Translations under genes and position numbers: made by a program
Part shown: positions 61,085-64,000 of the stretch, one piece after another
Layout of the letters: every line of letters starts with the position of its first letter
Numbering within the stretch: the first letter of the stretch is position 1
NCBI RefSeq assembly: GCF_947487305.1
Contig: NZ_CANKWH010000001.1
Coordinates: forward strand, 186,001-250,000
Source: an uncultured Paracoccus sp.
GTDB taxonomy: Bacteria; Pseudomonadota; Alphaproteobacteria; Rhodobacterales; Rhodobacteraceae
Length of the DNA stretch: 64,000 nucleotides
Reading direction: 5' to 3'
The notes under the pieces: model-generated
What the model was told of the DNA's origin: nothing
Seen by the model: only the letters and a program-made list of their open reading frames with translations
Databases searched by the model: none

Positions 61085-62343
61085 GCGTCGACCTTGCCAA
61101 GGACCAGGCTCGCATTGGTGCCGCCAAAGCCAAAGCTGTTCGACAGCGCCACGTCGATCTTGCGGCGCACGGCGGCATTGGCCGCCAGGTCCAGCTTCGG
61201 CGTCACCGCCGGGTTGTCGAGGTTGATCGTCGGCGGCGCGATCTGGTCGCGGATGGCGAGGATGCAGAAAATCGCCTCGACCGCCCCGGCCGCACCCAGC
61301 AGGTGCCCGATGCTCGACTTGGTCGAGGACATCACCGCGTCCTTGGCGTGATCGCCCAGCAGGCGCTCGACCGCGCCCAGCTCGATCGTATCGGCCATGG
61401 TCGAGGTGCCATGGGCGTTGATGTAATCCACATCCTCCGGTGCCAGCCCGGCGCTTTTCAGCGCGTTGCGCATCGCCCGGAAGCCGCCATCGCCATCCTC
61501 GCTCGGGGCGGTGATGTGATAGGCGTCGCCCGACAGGCCATAGCCCAGCACCTCGGCATAGATCTTGGCCCCGCGCGCCTTGGCGTGCTCGTATTCCTCC
61601 AGCACCACCACGCCCGCGCCCTCGCCCATGACGAAACCGTCACGGTCGGCGTCATAGGGGCGGCTGGCCGATTGCGGGTCATCCTCGCGCTTCGTGGACA
61701 GCGCCTTGCAGGCGTTGAAACCGGCAATGCCGATCTCGCTGATCGGCGCTTCCGCTCCGCCCGCGACCATCACGTCGGCATCCCCCAGCATGATCAGCCG
61801 CGCCGCATCGCCAATGGCATGGGCGCCGGTCGAGCAGGCCGTGACCACCGAATGGTTCGGCCCCTTGAAGCCGAAGCGGATCGAGACCTGCCCCGAGGCA
61901 AGGTTGATCAGCGAACCGGGGATGAAGAAGGGCGAGACCCGCTTCGGCCCCCGCTCCTTGATCAGCACGGCGGTTTCGGCAATCGAGGTCAGCCCGCCGA
62001 TGCCCGAGCCGATCATCACGCCGGTCGCCTCGCGGTCCGCGTCGGTTTGCGGCTTCCAGCCCGAATCCTCGACCGCCTGCACCGCCGCCGCCATCGCATA
62101 GAGGATGAAGTCATCGACCTTGCGCCGGTCCTTCGGCTCCATCCAGTCATCGGGATTGAACGTGCCGTCGCTGCCGTCGCCGTAAGGAATCTCGCAGGCA
62201 TATTTGGTGATGACGTTGCTGGCGTCGAAGCGGGTGATCGGCCCGGCCCCGGACTTGCCGGCCAACAGCCGCTCCCACGTCGCCTCGACCCCCGAGGCCA
62301 GCGGCGTGACCATTCCCAATCCGGTGACTACTACCCTGCGCAT
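61081..62343 (-). CDS. fabF: 3-oxoacyl-ACP synthase II
   Basis: The 420-residue condensing enzyme elongates acyl-ACP with malonyl-ACP. The catalytic triad is visible as Cys in VTACSTGAHAI, His in INAHGTSTMADTIELGA and His in SSIGHLLGAAGA. The ATG at 62343 (MRRVVVTGLGMVTPL) has AGAGGAAG upstream. In most relatives acpP lies directly upstream; here it is not present before the TetR gene. mltG overlaps its 3' end. Confidence 0.96.
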   Translation of the reverse strand: MRRVVVTGLGMVTPLASGVEATWERLLAGKSGAGPITRFDASNVITKYACEIPYGDGSDGTFNPDDWMEPKDRRKVDDFILYAMAAAVQAVEDSGWKPQTDADREATGVMIGSGIGGLTSIAETAVLIKERGPKRVSPFFIPGSLINLASGQVSIRFGFKGPNHSVVTACSTGAHAIGDAARLIMLGDADVMVAGGAEAPISEIGIAGFNACKALSTKREDDPQSASRPYDADRDGFVMGEGAGVVVLEEYEHAKARGAKIYAEVLGYGLSGDAYHITAPSEDGDGGFRAMRNALKSAGLAPEDVDYINAHGTSTMADTIELGAVERLLGDHAKDAVMSSTKSSIGHLLGAAGAVEAIFCILAIRDQIAPPTINLDNPAVTPKLDLAANAAVRRKIDVALSNSFGFGGTNASLVLGKVDA

Positions 62344-62469
62344 CCGCGTCTTCCTCTGAACTGCCCGTCTTTTTTGACCTGATACACGCGGGGTGCATAG
62401 CGCGCAACGCCGGCCTGCCTCGCGCCGGCTCACAGGCTTGCGACAGATCATGGGGACGACCCCGTCATC

Positions 62470-62491
62470 TTGGCGCAAATATCCCACGGGG
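62470..62491 (+). repeat. Copy of the dispersed gap motif after fabF
   Basis: TTGGCGCAAATATCCCACGG (from 62470) shares its GCGCAAATATCC core with 33911 and, in variant form, 7011. It is followed by the hairpin GGGGGTGTGAAACCCCC (about 62564-62580) near the TetR stop. It sits in the 62344-62589 gap, which otherwise shows nothing I recognise. Confidence 0.5.
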
Positions 62492-62589
62492 CGAGCCGCG
62501 CCCGGAAAAAGATCCGGTGGACCTTTTTCAGCGGCAAGCGCCCGGCCCGCGTGCCGGGCTGGGGGGGTGTGAAACCCCCGGTCTCGACG

Positions 62590-63177
62590 CTACGCCACCC
62601 CCAGCACCACCGCGATCACCGGCTCCAAGAGCCCCGCCAGCACCTCGGGATCGGCGTCCGCCAGCGCCGGCAAACCGATTTGCTGGCGCATCAGCTGCAC
62701 CCCCGCGACCAGCGACAGCAGGATCGCCGCGCGCTCGGGCGCATGATCGCCCCGGACCAGACCTTCGGCGGTGGCATGGTGCACCGTCCTGATCTGCTCG
62801 CGCGCGATCCGCGCTGCCACCTCGCTGCCGCCCGAGGCCCACATGACCCGGAACCCGTCCAGCACCGCCTGCCCCGGCGTGCTGAGGCCAACGAGCGCCC
62901 GCGCGAACTCGCGCGCCATCTGCGGCGAGCCCAGGTTGTCCGCCGACAGGATCACCGGATCGCGCATCGTGTCGGCCACCACCTCGGCGAAAAGCTGCTC
63001 CTTCGAGCCGAAATAGCGTCCCACCATCATCGCCGTCACCCCGGCAGCTTCGGCAATCCCGCGCAGGCCCGCACCGTCATAGCCGCTCTCCGCGAACGCC
63101 CGCCGTGCCGAGGCCAGAATGGCGCTGCGCGTCTCCTCGGCATTGCGCCTGCGTGTCGGTTTCTCATCCGCCATCAT
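62590..63177 (-). CDS. TetR family transcriptional regulator
   Basis: The 195-residue repressor has an N-terminal helix-turn-helix (about residues 15-62: RSAILASARRAFAESGYDGA, IAEAAGVTAMMVGRYFGSKE) and a C-terminal ligand domain with a TetR_C-type pattern (RAALLLSLVAGV-like helix). The frame starts ATGATG at 63177/63174. It is divergent from an NAD(P)-dependent reductase gene with a 68-base gap that holds a dyad overlapping the likely promoter, so it probably represses that gene and itself. The inducer is unknown. Confidence 0.9.
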   Translation of the reverse strand: MMADEKPTRRRNAEETRSAILASARRAFAESGYDGAGLRGIAEAAGVTAMMVGRYFGSKEQLFAEVVADTMRDPVILSADNLGSPQMAREFARALVGLSTPGQAVLDGFRVMWASGGSEVAARIAREQIRTVHHATAEGLVRGDHAPERAAILLSLVAGVQLMRQQIGLPALADADPEVLAGLLEPVIAVVLGVA

Positions 63178-63184
63178 GACCCTC

Positions 63185-63213
63185 TTGCAAGTCTACACTC
63201 GTATACTTATATC
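63185..63213 (+). promoter_or_regulatory. Probable TetR operator within the reductase promoter
   Basis: AAGTCTAC (63189-63196), a four-base spacer and GTATACTT (63201-63208) form an inverted repeat with seven of eight matches. It fills the spacer between TTGCAA (63185-63190) and TATATC (63208-63213), which are 17 bases apart and point toward the reductase gene. Confidence 0.6.
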
Positions 63214-63245
63214 CGATCCATCAGATTTGCAAAGGGATTCGTTCC

Positions 63246-64000
63246 ATGTCCAAGACCGTTCTCGTCACCGGCGGCACCGGCTTTGTCGGCAGCTGGTGCA
63301 TCGTCGAATTGCTGAAGCGCGGCTATTCTGTCCGCACCACCATCCGCAGCGCCGCGCGCGAAGGTGACGTGCGCCGCGCCGTCGGCTCGCAGGTCGATCC
63401 CGGCAACCGCCTCAGCTTCGCCATCGCCGATCTGACCAGCGATGCGGGCTGGACCGAGGCCATGGCGGGCATCACCCATGTCCTGCATGTCGCCTCGCCC
63501 CTTGGCCGCGAGGCGCCCAAGGATCGCGACGCCCTGATCGCCCCGGCCCGCGACGGCACCTTGCGCGTGCTCAAGGCCGCCGTGGCTGCCGGTGTGGATC
63601 GGGTGATCCTCACCTCCGCCGCCGCCACCGCCCGCGACCGCGCCACCGGCCAGTCGAGCGAAGAGATCTGGGCCGATCCCGAGGATCCGCTGCTCGAAGC
63701 CTATCGCCGCTCGAAGATCCTGGCCGAGCGCGCGGCCTGGGACTTCATGCGTGACCATGGTGGCAAGACCACGCTGACCACCATCCATCCCGGCGCGGTC
63801 TTCGGCCCGCTTCTGCCCGGCATCGACACCGGCTCGGTCTGGGTGATCGGCGGCATGCTGCGGGGCCAGCCGGCGCGGCTGTTGAACCTCGGCCTTTCGG
63901 TCGTCGATGTGCGTGATCTTGCCGCCGCCCATGTCGCCGCGCTCGACGCCCCCGCCGCCCCCGGCCAGCGTTACCTCTGCACCGGCCATTTCCTCTGGAT
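63246..64000 (+). CDS. NAD(P)-dependent epimerase/dehydrogenase (aldehyde/flavonol reductase-like), 3'-truncated
   Basis: The frame runs off the window after about 251 codons. It begins MSKTVLVTGGTGFVGSWCIV, with the TGGTGFVGS dinucleotide site, and has HVASPLG (about residue 78), the catalytic Ser region TSAAAT (about 120) and the active-site Tyr-Lys in EAYRRSKILAE (about 151-161), the pattern of extended short-chain dehydrogenases such as dihydroflavonol-4-reductase-like enzymes. These usually reduce aldehydes or ketones with NADPH. It is divergent from, and probably repressed by, the TetR gene. Confidence 0.9.
   Translation, partial: MSKTVLVTGGTGFVGSWCIVELLKRGYSVRTTIRSAAREGDVRRAVGSQVDPGNRLSFAIADLTSDAGWTEAMAGITHVLHVASPLGREAPKDRDALIAPARDGTLRVLKAAVAAGVDRVILTSAAATARDRATGQSSEEIWADPEDPLLEAYRRSKILAERAAWDFMRDHGGKTTLTTIHPGAVFGPLLPGIDTGSVWVIGGMLRGQPARLLNLGLSVVDVRDLAAAHVAALDAPAAPGQRYLCTGHFLW

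Overview
The window is a high-GC alphaproteobacterial chromosome segment, most likely Paracoccus or a close relative in the Rhodobacterales (Paracoccaceae). The reasons are the sucCD-sucAB-lpd cluster with small interspersed genes, a class II DAHP synthase, the propionyl-CoA carboxylase / methylmalonyl-CoA mutase block, the xerD-aroK-aroB neighbourhood, and above all a full RcGTA-type gene transfer agent (GTA) cluster next to mltG-fabF. The genus is an inference from gene content; no rRNA or tRNA gene is present.

Layout: 0-7 kb, two paralogous glycine-zipper lipoproteins, the biotin-carrying subunit of propionyl-CoA carboxylase and methylmalonyl-CoA mutase (propionyl-CoA to succinyl-CoA), with small hypothetical genes. 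7-18 kb, homoserine dehydrogenase, a luciferase-like oxidoreductase, a lauroyl acyltransferase-like protein, a DMT transporter, transketolase, a CBS/CNNM membrane protein, XerD and a translationally coupled envelope pair. 19-24 kb, aroK-aroB, a leucine-dehydrogenase-like enzyme, ssb, a lytic transglycosylase and an orphan yjhX-type toxin gene. 24.5-35.4 kb, the TCA block sucC-sucD-(two lipoproteins)-sucA-sucB-(four small genes, one with an EVE domain)-lpd; SucB has two lipoyl domains and keeps what looks like an old internal start. 35.7-44.2 kb, class II DAHP synthase, a GlxA-type regulator, a Hint-domain protein, a GNAT enzyme, a 5'-nucleotidase, DUF952, pyrD and cysE.

44.2-59.0 kb holds the GTA cluster, all on the minus strand and read from right to left: terminase subunits (g1, g2), portal (g3), g3.5, prohead protease (g4), capsid (g5), head-tail connectors (g6-g8), tail tube and chaperones (g9, g10, g10.1), tape measure (g11), distal tail and hub (g12, g13), peptidase (g14), megatron (g15) and a DUF2793 gene. 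No integrase, replication, repressor or lysis gene accompanies it, as expected for a domesticated GTA rather than a prophage. Its 289-nt leader appears to contain a promoter, an upstream dyad and a strong intrinsic terminator before g1, which suggests control by attenuation or antitermination. 59.3-64 kb has a coiled-coil phasin-like gene, mltG, fabF (without adjacent acpP), and a TetR regulator divergent from an NAD(P)-dependent reductase that runs off the window, with a probable operator between them.

I did not find a wholly unknown multi-gene system. The most worthwhile leads are the GTA leader architecture, the internal start in tandem-lipoyl SucB, the double palindrome upstream of sucC, the orphan yjhX gene with its upstream palindrome, and the tandem lipoprotein paralogs inside the TCA operon. 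All coordinates were read by hand; promoters and terminators are pattern calls.
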